Below, one piece after another: positions 37,224-45,995 of a DNA stretch of 64,000 bases (positions are counted from its first letter, which is position 1; each line of letters starts with the position of its first letter). Source of the stretch: an uncultured Pelagibacteraceae bacterium (lineage in GTDB: Bacteria; Pseudomonadota; Alphaproteobacteria; Pelagibacterales; Pelagibacteraceae). Made by a program: the position numbers and the translations under genes. The DNA lies in NCBI GenBank assembly GCA_902519255.1, contig CABYIV010000001.1, forward strand, positions 310,001 to 374,000, given 5' to 3'. The notes below the pieces were generated by a model. It was not told where the DNA came from. It ran no database searches and saw nothing but the letters and a program-made list of their open reading frames with translations.

Positions 37224-38591
37224 ATGAATAAAATTAAGCAAAATAAAATAACTTTCACCTTAATTTTAGTAGGAATTGCAATAATTTTTTCATCTTTAAC
37301 TATTTTATCTTTACCAGTTTTATTTAATTATAAAAGCAAAGTTACAATTATAGAAAATAATTTTTATAAAAATTTTAAAATTTATTTAAATTCATCAGGT
37401 AAAATCTCATATAAGCCATTTCCAAAGCCGCACTTATTACTAGAAAATGCAATAATTGATTTAAATAAATCTAAAGAAAAAAATGGATTAATCAAAACTA
37501 AAAATTTGAAAATATACATTTCTTTGAGAGACATATATTTAAGATCATTTAAAAATTTTGTTTCTACAGAAATTTCTAATACAAATATAAATTTTAAATT
37601 TGATAATATTAAAGAATTAAGAAAACATTTATATCAAAATATAAATAAACCTATAATGTTAAATGATTGTAAAATTTTTTTAAAAAATAAAAAAAATGAA
37701 GTAATTCTAATTTCTCCAATAAATAAAATTTCATATAAAATTAATAACAAGACAAAAGTTAAAAATTTTAACCTTATTGGTGAAGTTTTTGGGCTAAACT
37801 TTAATTCTGAATGGAAAAGAGACTACACAAAACCCAAAAAGACTATTCATACTATAGATATTATTTATCCAAATATTGAAATAAAGAATATATTAGAATT
37901 TGAGAAAAATAATAAATTTAAGGGACAGTCTTTAATAAATTATGGACAAGACAAATTAGAATATAATTTCCAATATAATAATCAAAAAATTAAAATATCG
38001 TCCCCAAAAAAGGAAAAAACAAACTTTAATATTGAAAGTGATATTCAATTAAGACCATTTTATTTTAATGGAAGCTTACTGATAAAAAATAAAAAAGTTG
38101 AAAAAATTATTGATAATTTTTTATCAAATCTAATTTTATATAATGAAAACTATTTAGGAAATTTAAATGGATTGTTTAAAATAAAATTCGATAAATTAAA
38201 TAATAAATTAATAAAAAAAGGAGAAATAAAACTAATTATAAATGAAAAAAAAATAAACATAAAAGAAGCAAAATTCATAATAGATAAAATTGGTTATATC
38301 AATTCAATCATAAGCTTTGAAGAAGATAAAGGTGATAAAAAATTTATAACAAAAAACCAATTAATAATTGAAAATTACATAGAATTTGCAAAGATTTTTC
38401 AAATAGGATCAAATAAGATTAAAAATATTAAAGAGGTTCGCTTTGATCTAGAAAAAGAATACGGCAAATCAGATTTTACTATTAAAAATATTAAAATTAA
38501 TAACAGTGAGAGAAATTTAAAATTAAATGATATTTTTTTGGTTAAAAATATTCAAAACCTAAGGTCTTACATTAGAGAGTTAATAAATTAA
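37224..38591 (+). CDS. AsmA-like envelope protein
   Basis: 455 residues. One N-terminal membrane anchor (ITFTLILVGIAIIFSSLTILSLPVLF) is followed by an AsmA/TamB-like beta-rich region (YKPFPKPHLLLENAIIDLNKS...LIKTKNLKIYISLRDIYLRSF). Members of this superfamily span the periplasm and move lipid toward the outer membrane; whether this short member does so is unknown. Extremely Lys/Asn/Ile-rich because of low GC. Its 3' end overlaps fumC by 4 bp. Confidence 0.7.
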   Translation: MNKIKQNKITFTLILVGIAIIFSSLTILSLPVLFNYKSKVTIIENNFYKNFKIYLNSSGKISYKPFPKPHLLLENAIIDLNKSKEKNGLIKTKNLKIYISLRDIYLRSFKNFVSTEISNTNINFKFDNIKELRKHLYQNINKPIMLNDCKIFLKNKKNEVILISPINKISYKINNKTKVKNFNLIGEVFGLNFNSEWKRDYTKPKKTIHTIDIIYPNIEIKNILEFEKNNKFKGQSLINYGQDKLEYNFQYNNQKIKISSPKKEKTNFNIESDIQLRPFYFNGSLLIKNKKVEKIIDNFLSNLILYNENYLGNLNGLFKIKFDKLNNKLIKKGEIKLIINEKKINIKEAKFIIDKIGYINSIISFEEDKGDKKFITKNQLIIENYIEFAKIFQIGSNKIKNIKEVRFDLEKEYGKSDFTIKNIKINNSERNLKLNDIFLVKNIQNLRSYIRELIN

Positions 38592-39976
38592 CTTGGCTTT
38601 GTCATTTTTGAGGGGTTAATTAGAAAGTTATATTCATTATTATTAATTAAACCTGTTTTAATAGCCTCTTCTTTTAATTTAGTTCCATTTTTTAAAGCTC
38701 TTTTTGCGATTTTTGCTGCATTATCATAACCTATTTTTGGTGCTAATGCCGTTACAAGCATCAATGAATTATCTAAATGTTCTTTAATTTTTTGTTTATT
38801 TGCCTTAATCCCTTTTACACAATAGATGCTAAAATTTTTTGTGCTATCTGCCATGATATCTATAGATTGTAAAATGTTATAGGCAATTAAAGGTTTAAAC
38901 ACATTTAATTCAAAATGACCATGGCTACCTGCAACTGTTATTCCTGTATGATTTCCTATTACTTTTGCGCATACCATAGTAACTGCTTCACATTGAGTAG
39001 GATTAACTTTGCCTGGCATAATTGATGATCCTGGCTCATTCGCTGGCAGGATTAATTCTCCATAACCAGCTCTTGGTCCTGACCCCAAAAATCTTATATC
39101 ATTTGAAATTTTCATTAAAGCAACAGCACATGAATTTAAAGAACCAGAAAAATTTACTATCGCATCATGCGAAGCTAATTCAGAAAATTTATTAGGTGCA
39201 GGCTTAAAATTTACTTTGCAAAATTTTTTTATTTCTTTAATTATTTTTTTATCAAAATTTTTTTTTGAATTTATTCCAGTTCCAACAGCTGTCCCACCTT
39301 GTGCCAGATAATAAATATCATTTAAACAATATTTTATTCTTTGTATACTTTTCTTAACTTGTTCATAATATCCAGAAAATTCTTGACCAAGTGTTAGCGG
39401 GGTTGCATCTTGAAGGTGAGTTCTACCAATTTTAACTATATTTTTAAATTCCCTAGTCTTTTTTGCCAATGAATTCTCCAATAACTTTAAACTTGGTAAA
39501 AGTTTATTATTAGTTTCAATTGCAATTGATATATGCATTGCAGTCGGAAAAACATCATTAGTTGATTGTGATTTATTAACATGATCATTGGGATGAACGG
39601 GTTTTTTTGATCCCTTTTTACCCTTCATAATTTCTATAGCTCTATTTGCAATTACTTCATTAACATTCATATTTGTTTGCGTACCAGAACCTGTCTGCCA
39701 AACTTTTAGAGGAAAATTTTCGTTCATTTTACCGCTTATAACTTCATTTGAAGCTTTAATTATTGCTCTTGAAATTTTTGATGAGATTAATTGATCTTTT
39801 TGGTGAACTATGGCAGCACTTCGCTTGATGATTGCAATAGATCTTATAATTGATTCTGGCACATATATTTTGCCGATATTAAAAAATTTTTTTGATCTTT
39901 GAGTAGATGCGCCCCAATATTTATCATTTGGTACACTAATACCACCAATACTGTCAAACTCTTTTCTTGTTTTCAT
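38588..39976 (-). CDS. fumC: Fumarate hydratase, class II
   Basis: 462 residues. Family blocks: KYWGASTQRSKKFFNIG, WQTGSGTQTNMNVNEVIANRA, KPVHPNDHVNKSQSTNDVFPTAMHI, GRTHLQDATPLTLGQEFSGY, GGTAVGTGIN and the signature GSSIMPGKVNPTQCE with the catalytic serine. It interconverts fumarate and malate in the TCA cycle; the class II form is iron-free, which suits a low-iron ocean. Confidence 0.97.
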   Translation of the reverse strand: MKTRKEFDSIGGISVPNDKYWGASTQRSKKFFNIGKIYVPESIIRSIAIIKRSAAIVHQKDQLISSKISRAIIKASNEVISGKMNENFPLKVWQTGSGTQTNMNVNEVIANRAIEIMKGKKGSKKPVHPNDHVNKSQSTNDVFPTAMHISIAIETNNKLLPSLKLLENSLAKKTREFKNIVKIGRTHLQDATPLTLGQEFSGYYEQVKKSIQRIKYCLNDIYYLAQGGTAVGTGINSKKNFDKKIIKEIKKFCKVNFKPAPNKFSELASHDAIVNFSGSLNSCAVALMKISNDIRFLGSGPRAGYGELILPANEPGSSIMPGKVNPTQCEAVTMVCAKVIGNHTGITVAGSHGHFELNVFKPLIAYNILQSIDIMADSTKNFSIYCVKGIKANKQKIKEHLDNSLMLVTALAPKIGYDNAAKIAKRALKNGTKLKEEAIKTGLINNNEYNFLINPSKMTKPS

Positions 39977-39980
39977 TTAT

Positions 39981-40008
39981 TTGAATAAATAACTGAATAA
40001 TTTATATA
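39981..40008 (+). promoter_or_regulatory. Candidate promoter of the MazG-like gene
   Basis: TTGAAT (39981-39986), 16-bp spacer, TATATA (40003-40008), with a good RBS (AGGAG) just before the ATG at 40038. It lies in the divergent gap shared with fumC. Confidence 0.35.
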
Positions 40009-40037
40009 CTAGTTTTTATTAATCTTACAGGAGTAAA

Positions 40038-40409
40038 ATGACAAATTTTCAAAAAGTAAAAATATTTATGGAGACTTTTGGTCAAGAAGTTAAATCAAAG
40101 CCATCTTTAAGCTCTGAAAAAATCAATGAGCTAAGATTTAATTTAATTAAAGAAGAATTAGATGAGTTTAAACAGGCATTAGAAAATAATGATCTTTTAG
40201 AAGTGGCTGATGCTTTAACAGATATTTTATATGTTACATATGGAGCAGGGCATGCATTTGGAATTAATTTAGACGCTTGTTTTAATGAAGTTCAAAATTC
40301 AAATATGAGCAAGTTAGGAAATGACGGAAAACCTATTTATAATGATCAGGGTAAAGTAATGAAAGGTCCAGACTATTATAAACCAGATTTATCTAAATTT
40401 ATTAAGTAA
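40038..40409 (+). CDS. MazG-like nucleotide pyrophosphohydrolase
   Basis: 123 residues with the all-alpha NTP-PPase core: RFNLIKEELDEFKQALENNDLLEVADALTDILYVTYGAGHAFGINLDACFNEVQNSNMSKLG. The EExxE and ExxD-type acidic motifs that bind magnesium are visible (IKEELDEF, EVADALTD). Such enzymes hydrolyse (d)NTPs to monophosphates, cleaning up damaged or excess nucleotides; the substrate is unknown. It overlaps the convergent ygfZ by 8 bp. Confidence 0.82.
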   Translation: MTNFQKVKIFMETFGQEVKSKPSLSSEKINELRFNLIKEELDEFKQALENNDLLEVADALTDILYVTYGAGHAFGINLDACFNEVQNSNMSKLGNDGKPIYNDQGKVMKGPDYYKPDLSKFIK

Positions 40410-41292
40410 TTTGTAACCAATCAGGTTTCTTGATTTTAATTTTAGCGGAACCACAATTAAAAGTTTTTCCAAAATCTAATTTTTCATACTTAACTTTGAT
40501 AAGAGCATAGGGATAATCATCATTTATTAATACTTTTCCAATCTCATCATTCTCAACTGATATAATTTCGTTATTTAAATTACCTTCTATTACTTCAATT
40601 GGTAGAAGACGTTTGTTTAGTTTATCTTTTAACTTGATCCTTGCAGTATTTTCTTGGCCAACGTAACAACCCTTTTTAAAATCTATTGCATTTAATTCAT
40701 CAAAGTTACATTCAATACCAAAAAGTTTATTTTGAAGTTTGTCAGTATTTTTTTGTGGAATACCAATTTCATGGCTCAATTTGTAATATTCATTTTTATT
40801 TGCACTTTGAAGCCCAAGTTTTTTTAATGATAAATATAATTTTTCTAAGTTAGTCACTATTCTTGCTCCAAGCTCTACATTTCTAGGATCTAAAAAAATA
40901 CTATCCTTTCTAAATTTAATTGTGCAACCAGCATTTGAACTTGAATTTTCCATGTCCAAAAATCTTTCTTTACTAATAACTGCAATAACAAATTCATTGC
41001 TTAAATTTAAAATTTCTACTTTTGATCTAAGTTTGTATAAATTTAATTGATTAAATAAATTATCGATATTTTTTTTCTCACAATCTAAAAAATATCCAGA
41101 CTTATGTTTTAATATATTGAAGTCATGCAAATATTTTCCCTGTGGAGTAAGTAAAGCAGAATAACATGAATTTTTTTCATCTACTTTGTTAATATTATTT
41201 GTAACTATATTTTGTAGAAATTCTTTACAGTCTTCACCCGAAACATACAAAAGTCCTCTGTCCTCTAAGATATAAACATTATTTTTTTTCAT
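40402..41292 (-). CDS. ygfZ: YgfZ/GcvT-domain folate-binding Fe-S maintenance protein
   Basis: About 296 residues. The diagnostic motif KGCYVGQENTAR is present (the YgfZ KGC[YF]xGQE signature), with the aminomethyltransferase-like fold before it (YSALLTPQGKYLHDFNIL). The family helps assemble or repair Fe-S enzymes, including MiaB, using folate. The track begins at a TTG (41307); I prefer the ATG at 41292 (MKKNNVYILEDRGLLYVSG). It overlaps the MazG-like gene at its 3' end. Confidence 0.88.
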   Translation of the reverse strand: MKKNNVYILEDRGLLYVSGEDCKEFLQNIVTNNINKVDEKNSCYSALLTPQGKYLHDFNILKHKSGYFLDCEKKNIDNLFNQLNLYKLRSKVEILNLSNEFVIAVISKERFLDMENSSSNAGCTIKFRKDSIFLDPRNVELGARIVTNLEKLYLSLKKLGLQSANKNEYYKLSHEIGIPQKNTDKLQNKLFGIECNFDELNAIDFKKGCYVGQENTARIKLKDKLNKRLLPIEVIEGNLNNEIISVENDEIGKVLINDDYPYALIKVKYEKLDFGKTFNCGSAKIKIKKPDWLQIT

Positions 41293-41335
41293 GATTGATT
41301 GGTTCAAGATAATAATATAGTAACGATTTCATAAA

Positions 41336-42646
41336 ATGTTAGATCTTATTATAAAAAATGGAGAGTGTTATATCGACGGAAAAATTACTAAGACAAATAT
41401 TGGAATTCGGAATGGAAAAATATCAATAATTGGTGATTTAAATAATGAACAAAGCAAAGAAACCATTGATGCAAGCGGTTTAGTAGTTCTACCTGGTTGC
41501 ATGGATACTCAAGTTCATTTCCGTGAGCCTGGGTCAACTAATGCAGAGGACTTACATACTGGAAGTAAAGCAGCTATTGCTGGCGGTATTACGAGTGTTT
41601 TTGAGATGCCAAATACAAATCCCCCAACAGCAAATATGAAAGAATTTAATAATAAGCTAAATCTTGCAAAAAATAGGATGTATTCAAATTATGCTTTTTA
41701 TTTTGGAGCAACTCCAGATAATTCAACTGATTTAGCAAAGCTTAAAGGTTTAGATGGTTGTTGTGGCGTAAAACTTTTTGCTGGATCGTCAACTGGAAAT
41801 CTTTTGGTTGATAAAGAAGAAGATATTGAAAAGGTATTTCAAAATACTTCAAAAATAGTAGCAGTTCATTCTGAAGATGAAGAAATAATTAATTTGAGAA
41901 AAAAATTAATTGAAAAAGGTAATGTTCATACCCATCCTGTATGGAGGAATGAAGAATGTGCAATGTCATCTACAAGACGGATTGTTAGGATTGCAAAAAG
42001 ACTTAATAAAAAAGCACATATATTACACGTTACTACAAAAGAAGAGGTAGATTTCTTATCTCAAAATAAAGGTAATATAACTTTTGAAATTACTCCTCAA
42101 CATCTAACAATATATGCACCTGACTGTTATGACAAACTTGGTACTTTTGCTCAGATGAACCCTCCTCTAAGAGACAAGTCTCATTATGATAGGTTGTGGT
42201 ACGCAATTAGAAATAATTATAACGATACTATTGGTTCTGATCATGCACCCCATTTAAAAGAAAACAAATTAAAAGAATATCCACAATCACCATCTGGCAT
42301 GCCAGGTGTGCAAACATTATTACCCGTAATGCTAAATCACGTGAATGACAAAAAACTTACTTTAGATCAACTAATCAAACTTCTTTGTGAAAATCCAGTT
42401 TCAGTATTTGGTATTAAAAATAAGGGATTTATCAAAAAAGATTATGATGCAGACTTTACAATAATAGACATGAATAGAACGATTGAAATTAAAAATAAAA
42501 ATATTCATAGTAAGTGTGGATGGAGCCCATTTGATGGCTATAAATTTAAAGGTTCACCAGTTTATACAATCATAAATGGTGATATTAAAATGAAAGAAGA
42601 TGAAATTTTAGGAGATCCATCTGGAAAACCAATTCAGTTTGACTGA
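41336..42646 (+). CDS. pyrC: Dihydroorotase
   Basis: 436 residues, class I/type IIa length. Metal-binding DTQVHFREPG near residue 60, EMPNTNPPTA, KLFAGSSTGNLLVD, HSEDEEII, HILHVTTKEE, the ITPQHL block and GSDHAPHLKENK with the catalytic Asp; SGMPGVQTLLPVML near the end. It closes carbamoyl aspartate to dihydroorotate in pyrimidine synthesis, downstream of carAB. Hydantoinase/allantoinase relatives are close, but the HFREPG and SGxPG motifs favour dihydroorotase. Confidence 0.92.
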   Translation: MLDLIIKNGECYIDGKITKTNIGIRNGKISIIGDLNNEQSKETIDASGLVVLPGCMDTQVHFREPGSTNAEDLHTGSKAAIAGGITSVFEMPNTNPPTANMKEFNNKLNLAKNRMYSNYAFYFGATPDNSTDLAKLKGLDGCCGVKLFAGSSTGNLLVDKEEDIEKVFQNTSKIVAVHSEDEEIINLRKKLIEKGNVHTHPVWRNEECAMSSTRRIVRIAKRLNKKAHILHVTTKEEVDFLSQNKGNITFEITPQHLTIYAPDCYDKLGTFAQMNPPLRDKSHYDRLWYAIRNNYNDTIGSDHAPHLKENKLKEYPQSPSGMPGVQTLLPVMLNHVNDKKLTLDQLIKLLCENPVSVFGIKNKGFIKKDYDADFTIIDMNRTIEIKNKNIHSKCGWSPFDGYKFKGSPVYTIINGDIKMKEDEILGDPSGKPIQFD

Positions 42647-42647
42647 G

Positions 42648-42980
42648 TTATATAGTTTTACTTGAATACATATTTACGAGTGTTACTCCAACTACAATAA
42701 GAAACATACCCAATATAGCTTGCCAGCTTAAGGATTGTTTAAAAAATATATAGCCCAAGATTGCAATTGTAAAAATACCAAGTCCACTCCATGTTCCATA
42801 AACAATCGCAATTGGCAATTTATCAACAACAAAAGTAAGTAAATAAAAAGCGGATAAATAAAATACAGCTAAAAACACTGTTGGTGTTACTTTTGTAAAG
42901 TTTTGAGTAACAGGAAGAAGCATTGTTCCACATACCTCACAAATAATTGCTCCTACTAAAAAAAGATATGTCTTAAGCAT
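42648..42980 (-). CDS. Small multidrug resistance (EmrE-type) transporter
   Basis: 110 residues, four membrane helices. The membrane-embedded essential glutamate is present in VGAIICEVCGTML (Glu15; Glu14 in EmrE), and IVYGTWSGLGIF matches the EmrE Tyr/Trp region. It exports cations such as quaternary amines or guanidinium by proton exchange as a dimer. Its start abuts the prpE stop, so the two are probably co-transcribed; one base separates it from pyrC. Confidence 0.9.
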   Translation of the reverse strand: MLKTYLFLVGAIICEVCGTMLLPVTQNFTKVTPTVFLAVFYLSAFYLLTFVVDKLPIAIVYGTWSGLGIFTIAILGYIFFKQSLSWQAILGMFLIVVGVTLVNMYSSKTI

Positions 42981-44875
42981 TATTTTAAAATACTGCTATT
43001 TATTAAGTCTTCCTTTATCTCATCAAGGATGGCAGGATCATCAATTGTTGCAGGCATTTTATATTCTTCTTTGTCAGCAATCTTTCTAATTGTTCCTCTT
43101 AGAACTTTCCCAGATCTAGTTTTTGGTAATCTTTTAACAACAATTGCTATTTTAAAAGCTGCAACGGGTCCAACTTTATCTCTAACCATTTGTACACACT
43201 CTTTTGAAATAGTCTCATTATCCTTAGAAACTCCTGCTTTTAGAGCAATTAAACCAATTGGTAATTGTCCTTTCAGCTGATCTTTTATTCCTATCACTGC
43301 ACATTCAGCAACAGACTGATGTTCAGACAAAACTTCCTCTATTGCACCAGTTGAAAGTCTATGACCTGCAACATTTATTATGTCATCTGTTCTCGACATA
43401 ATCCAAATATATCCATCATCATCAATATGCCCTGCATCATAAGTTTGGTAGTAGCCATTATAATTTGACATATAATTTTCTTTATATCTCTCATCTGCAT
43501 TCCACAAAGTTGGGAACGTACCTGGCGGTAATGGAAGTTTAACCACAATATCTCCCATTTCATTTGGTTTAGCTATTGTTTGATCGGGTTTAATTATTTT
43601 TACATCATAACCTGGGACTGCTTTGCAAGCGGATCCATATTTTGTTTCTTGCATTTCAATTCCAGTACAATTTGAACTTATAGCCCAACTTGTTTCAGTT
43701 TGCCACCAATGGTCAATTACGGGAACATGGAGTAAATTCTCAGCCCATTTAATAGTATCAGGGTCTGCTCTTTCACCTGCTAAAAATAATGACTCAAATG
43801 AACTTAAATCATATTTAGAAAAAAACTTACCTTCTGGATCTTCTTTTTTTATTGCTCTAAATGCAGTTGGCGCTGTGAATAAAGATTTAATTTTATATTC
43901 TGAGATTATTCTCCAAAATACTCCAGCATCAGGAGTACCAACAGGTTTGCCCTCAAATAAAAGAGTTGCACATCCTTTGAATAATGGAGCATAGACAATA
44001 TAGGAATGTCCTACTATCCAACCAATATCACTTGCTGACCACCATACATCATCTTGATCAATGTTATAAATATTTTTCATTGTCCATTTAAGAGCAACTA
44101 TGTGACCACCAATATCTCGAACAATCCCCTTTGGAATACCAGTGGTTCCTGAAGTATAAAGGATGTAAGCATAATCATTGGCACCCATCTCAACGCAATC
44201 TTTATCATCTGCTCCAGATAGTGCTTCATCCCAACTTATTTCTAATGGTTTATTTAATTTTACCTCGTGTCCTTTTCTTTGAAATAATATTACTTTTTCA
44301 ACTTGGTGTTTTGCTAATTTTAAAGCCCCATCTACAAGTGGTCTATATTCAACTGTTCTTCCAGGCTCAAATCCACATGATGCTGTAATTAAAATTTTAG
44401 CTTTACTATCATCAATTCTGCTAGCTAATTCATTTGAGGCAAAACCACCGAATACAACAGAGTGAATTGCTCCAATTCTCCCACATGCGAGCATAGCAAC
44501 TACTGCTTCTGGTATCATCGGCATATAAATTATCACTCGATCTCCTTTTTTAACTCCTTGCTTATCTAAAGCGCCTGCAAATTTTGAAACTTTTTCTTTT
44601 AATTCTTTGAAAGTGAACTTTGCTTTACTTTCTGTTATAGGACTGTCATAGATTAAAGCAGTTTTATCACCCCTCCCTTGATCAATGTGAAGGTCTAAGG
44701 CGTTGTAGCATGTATTTGTTACACCATCTTCAAACCATTTATAGAAAGGAGGGTTGTCTTTTTTTAAAATCTTAGTTGGTTTTTTGAACCAAAACACATC
44801 TTCAGAAACTTTTTGCCAAAATTCCTCAGGATTTTTTAGAGATTCGTCGTAAATTTCTTTATAATTTCTATTCAT
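42980..44875 (-). CDS. prpE: Propionyl-CoA synthetase (acyl-CoA synthetase)
   Basis: 631 residues, acetyl/propionyl-CoA synthetase subfamily of ANL enzymes. N-terminal YNALDLHIDQGRGDKTALIY, P-loop YILYTSGTTGIPKGIVRD, DIGWIVGHSYIVYAPL, HWWQTETSW, GYYQTYDAGHIDDDGYIWIMSRTDDIINVAGHRLSTGAIEE and the acetylatable lysine in KTRSGKVLRG. SLFLAGERADPDTIKW matches PrpE better than Acs. It activates propionate (or acetate) to the CoA ester. It is divergent from proteorhodopsin. Confidence 0.88.
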   Translation of the reverse strand: MNRNYKEIYDESLKNPEEFWQKVSEDVFWFKKPTKILKKDNPPFYKWFEDGVTNTCYNALDLHIDQGRGDKTALIYDSPITESKAKFTFKELKEKVSKFAGALDKQGVKKGDRVIIYMPMIPEAVVAMLACGRIGAIHSVVFGGFASNELASRIDDSKAKILITASCGFEPGRTVEYRPLVDGALKLAKHQVEKVILFQRKGHEVKLNKPLEISWDEALSGADDKDCVEMGANDYAYILYTSGTTGIPKGIVRDIGGHIVALKWTMKNIYNIDQDDVWWSASDIGWIVGHSYIVYAPLFKGCATLLFEGKPVGTPDAGVFWRIISEYKIKSLFTAPTAFRAIKKEDPEGKFFSKYDLSSFESLFLAGERADPDTIKWAENLLHVPVIDHWWQTETSWAISSNCTGIEMQETKYGSACKAVPGYDVKIIKPDQTIAKPNEMGDIVVKLPLPPGTFPTLWNADERYKENYMSNYNGYYQTYDAGHIDDDGYIWIMSRTDDIINVAGHRLSTGAIEEVLSEHQSVAECAVIGIKDQLKGQLPIGLIALKAGVSKDNETISKECVQMVRDKVGPVAAFKIAIVVKRLPKTRSGKVLRGTIRKIADKEEYKMPATIDDPAILDEIKEDLINSSILK

Positions 44876-44979
44876 TTTGATTTGCTATTTGGTGTCATTT
44901 TTCTATTGAATTTATGCAACAGGTTGTATTTAATTTTAAAAAGTCAGTAAAATCAACACTTATAACGCGGCAAAAAGTC

Positions 44980-45008
44980 TTCAACAAACTAATTTAATTT
45001 GATATTAA
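44980..45008 (+). promoter_or_regulatory. Candidate proteorhodopsin promoter
   Basis: TTCAAC (44980-44985), 17-bp spacer, TATTAA (45003-45008). The start would fall near 45015, just ahead of the two leader hairpins. The -35 match is poor (3 of 6), so the exact site is uncertain. The 214-bp gap also holds the prpE promoter on the other strand, which I cannot place. Confidence 0.3.
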
Positions 45009-45020
45009 GCCCCTAACTTT

Positions 45021-45083
45021 GGAGAAACCTTTGTGGTTTGTCCGTAGTTTAAATTTAAACTAAAAAAAACTAACGAGAGGGAG
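45021..45083 (+). promoter_or_regulatory. Structured leader of the proteorhodopsin mRNA: two hairpins plus strong RBS
   Basis: Hairpin 1: GGAGAAACC-TTTGT-GGTTTGTCC (45021-45043), 8 of 9 pairs. Hairpin 2: TAGTTTAAATTTAAACTA (45045-45062), an 18-bp perfect palindrome that can fold as a 7-bp stem with an AATT loop. An A-run follows (not a U-run, so it is not a terminator), then the RBS GAGAGGGAG (45075-45083) seven bases before the ATG. Pairing is seen directly; a role in stability or translation control is inferred. Confidence 0.55.
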
Positions 45084-45089
45084 TTTTTT

Positions 45090-45860
45090 ATGAAAAAACT
45101 TAAAATGTTTGCATTAGCAGCAGTGGCTCTATTTGGTCTTACTGGTGCAGCAAACGCAGCAACTGCTATGTTAGCTTCTGACGACTTCGTTGGGATTTCC
45201 TTTTGGGTAATCGCAATGGGTATGGCAGCAGCTACAGTATTCTTCTTCATGGAAAGAAATACTGTTGCAGCAGGCTGGAAAACTTCAGTAACAGTAGCTG
45301 GTCTTGTAACTGGTGTTGCATTCATTCACTACATGTACATGAGAGATGTATGGGTAATGACTGGAGATTCTCCAACAGTATATAGATATATTGATTGGTT
45401 AATCACTGTACCATTACAGATGATCGAGTTTTACTTAATTCTAGCAGCAGTTAAGAAAATCCCAGGAGCAATATTCTGGAGATTATTAATTGGTTCGCTT
45501 GTGATGTTAATTGGTGGATACTTAGGAGAAGCAGGTTACATCAATGCTATGCTTGGTTTCATAGTCGGTATGGCTGGATGGATCTATATCTTATATGAAG
45601 TATTCTCTGGTGAAGCTGGAAAAATTGCAGCTAAAACTGGAAACAAGCCATTAGCAACTGCATGGGGTGCTATGAGAATGATCGTAACAATCGGTTGGGC
45701 TATTTACCCATTAGGTTACATTTTTGGTTACCTAGTAGGTGGAGTAGACGCTAACTCATTGAACGTGATTTACAACTTAGCAGACTTCATCAACAAAATT
45801 GCTTTTGGTCTAGTAATCTGGTCAGCAGCAGTTTCACAAGGTGGAGCACGAGCTAGATAA
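45090..45860 (+). CDS. Proteorhodopsin, blue-absorbing type
   Basis: 256 residues. A signal peptide (KMFALAAVALFGLTGAANA) is followed by seven membrane helices. Key residues, offset by 5 from the reference green proteorhodopsin: His80 (75), counterion Asp102 (97) in RYIDWLITVPLQM, spectral tuning Gln110 (105), proton donor Glu113 (108), retinal lysine Lys236 (231) in FINKIAFG. Asp plus Glu indicate an outward proton pump; Gln indicates blue tuning. C-ending codons such as TTC, ATC and AAC are more frequent than in its neighbours, a sign of high expression. It has its own strong terminator. Confidence 0.98.
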   Translation: MKKLKMFALAAVALFGLTGAANAATAMLASDDFVGISFWVIAMGMAAATVFFFMERNTVAAGWKTSVTVAGLVTGVAFIHYMYMRDVWVMTGDSPTVYRYIDWLITVPLQMIEFYLILAAVKKIPGAIFWRLLIGSLVMLIGGYLGEAGYINAMLGFIVGMAGWIYILYEVFSGEAGKIAAKTGNKPLATAWGAMRMIVTIGWAIYPLGYIFGYLVGGVDANSLNVIYNLADFINKIAFGLVIWSAAVSQGGARAR

Positions 45861-45882
45861 TTAGCTTTTAATATTAAAAAGA

Positions 45883-45918
45883 GGCGGGTATGTTAAAACC
45901 ATACCTGCCTTTTTTTTT
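45883..45918 (+). terminator. Strong intrinsic terminator after proteorhodopsin
   Basis: GGCGGGTATG-TTAAAAC-CATACCTGCC gives a 10-bp stem (one G-T pair) followed by nine T residues. It sits 23 bases after the proteorhodopsin stop and separates this gene from the ferredoxin genes downstream. Confidence 0.93.
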
Positions 45919-45949
45919 GGTCTAAAAATAGAAAATGTTAAATTTCAAA

Positions 45950-45980
45950 AATTTGCCGCAGTCGCAAATTAGTTTATAAG
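45950..45980 (+). promoter_or_regulatory. Ferredoxin promoter with a 21-bp dyad operator
   Basis: TTGCCG (45953-45958), 16-bp spacer, TATAAG (45975-45980). A perfect inverted repeat AATTTGC-N7-GCAAATT (45950-45970) covers the -35 and spacer, the size and symmetry of a dimeric regulator site. The regulator is not identifiable from this sequence. Confidence 0.5.
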
Positions 45981-45995
45981 AATTATTTATTTAAT

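Noticed and set aside
43623-43994. 123-residue plus-strand ORF inside prpE
   Set aside because: Shadow frame of the strongly conserved PrpE coding sequence; no RBS and no recognisable domain.
45005-45325. 106-residue minus-strand ORF opposite the proteorhodopsin start
   Set aside because: Antisense shadow of the proteorhodopsin N-terminus and leader; its Ala/Thr-rich composition mirrors the plus-strand codons.
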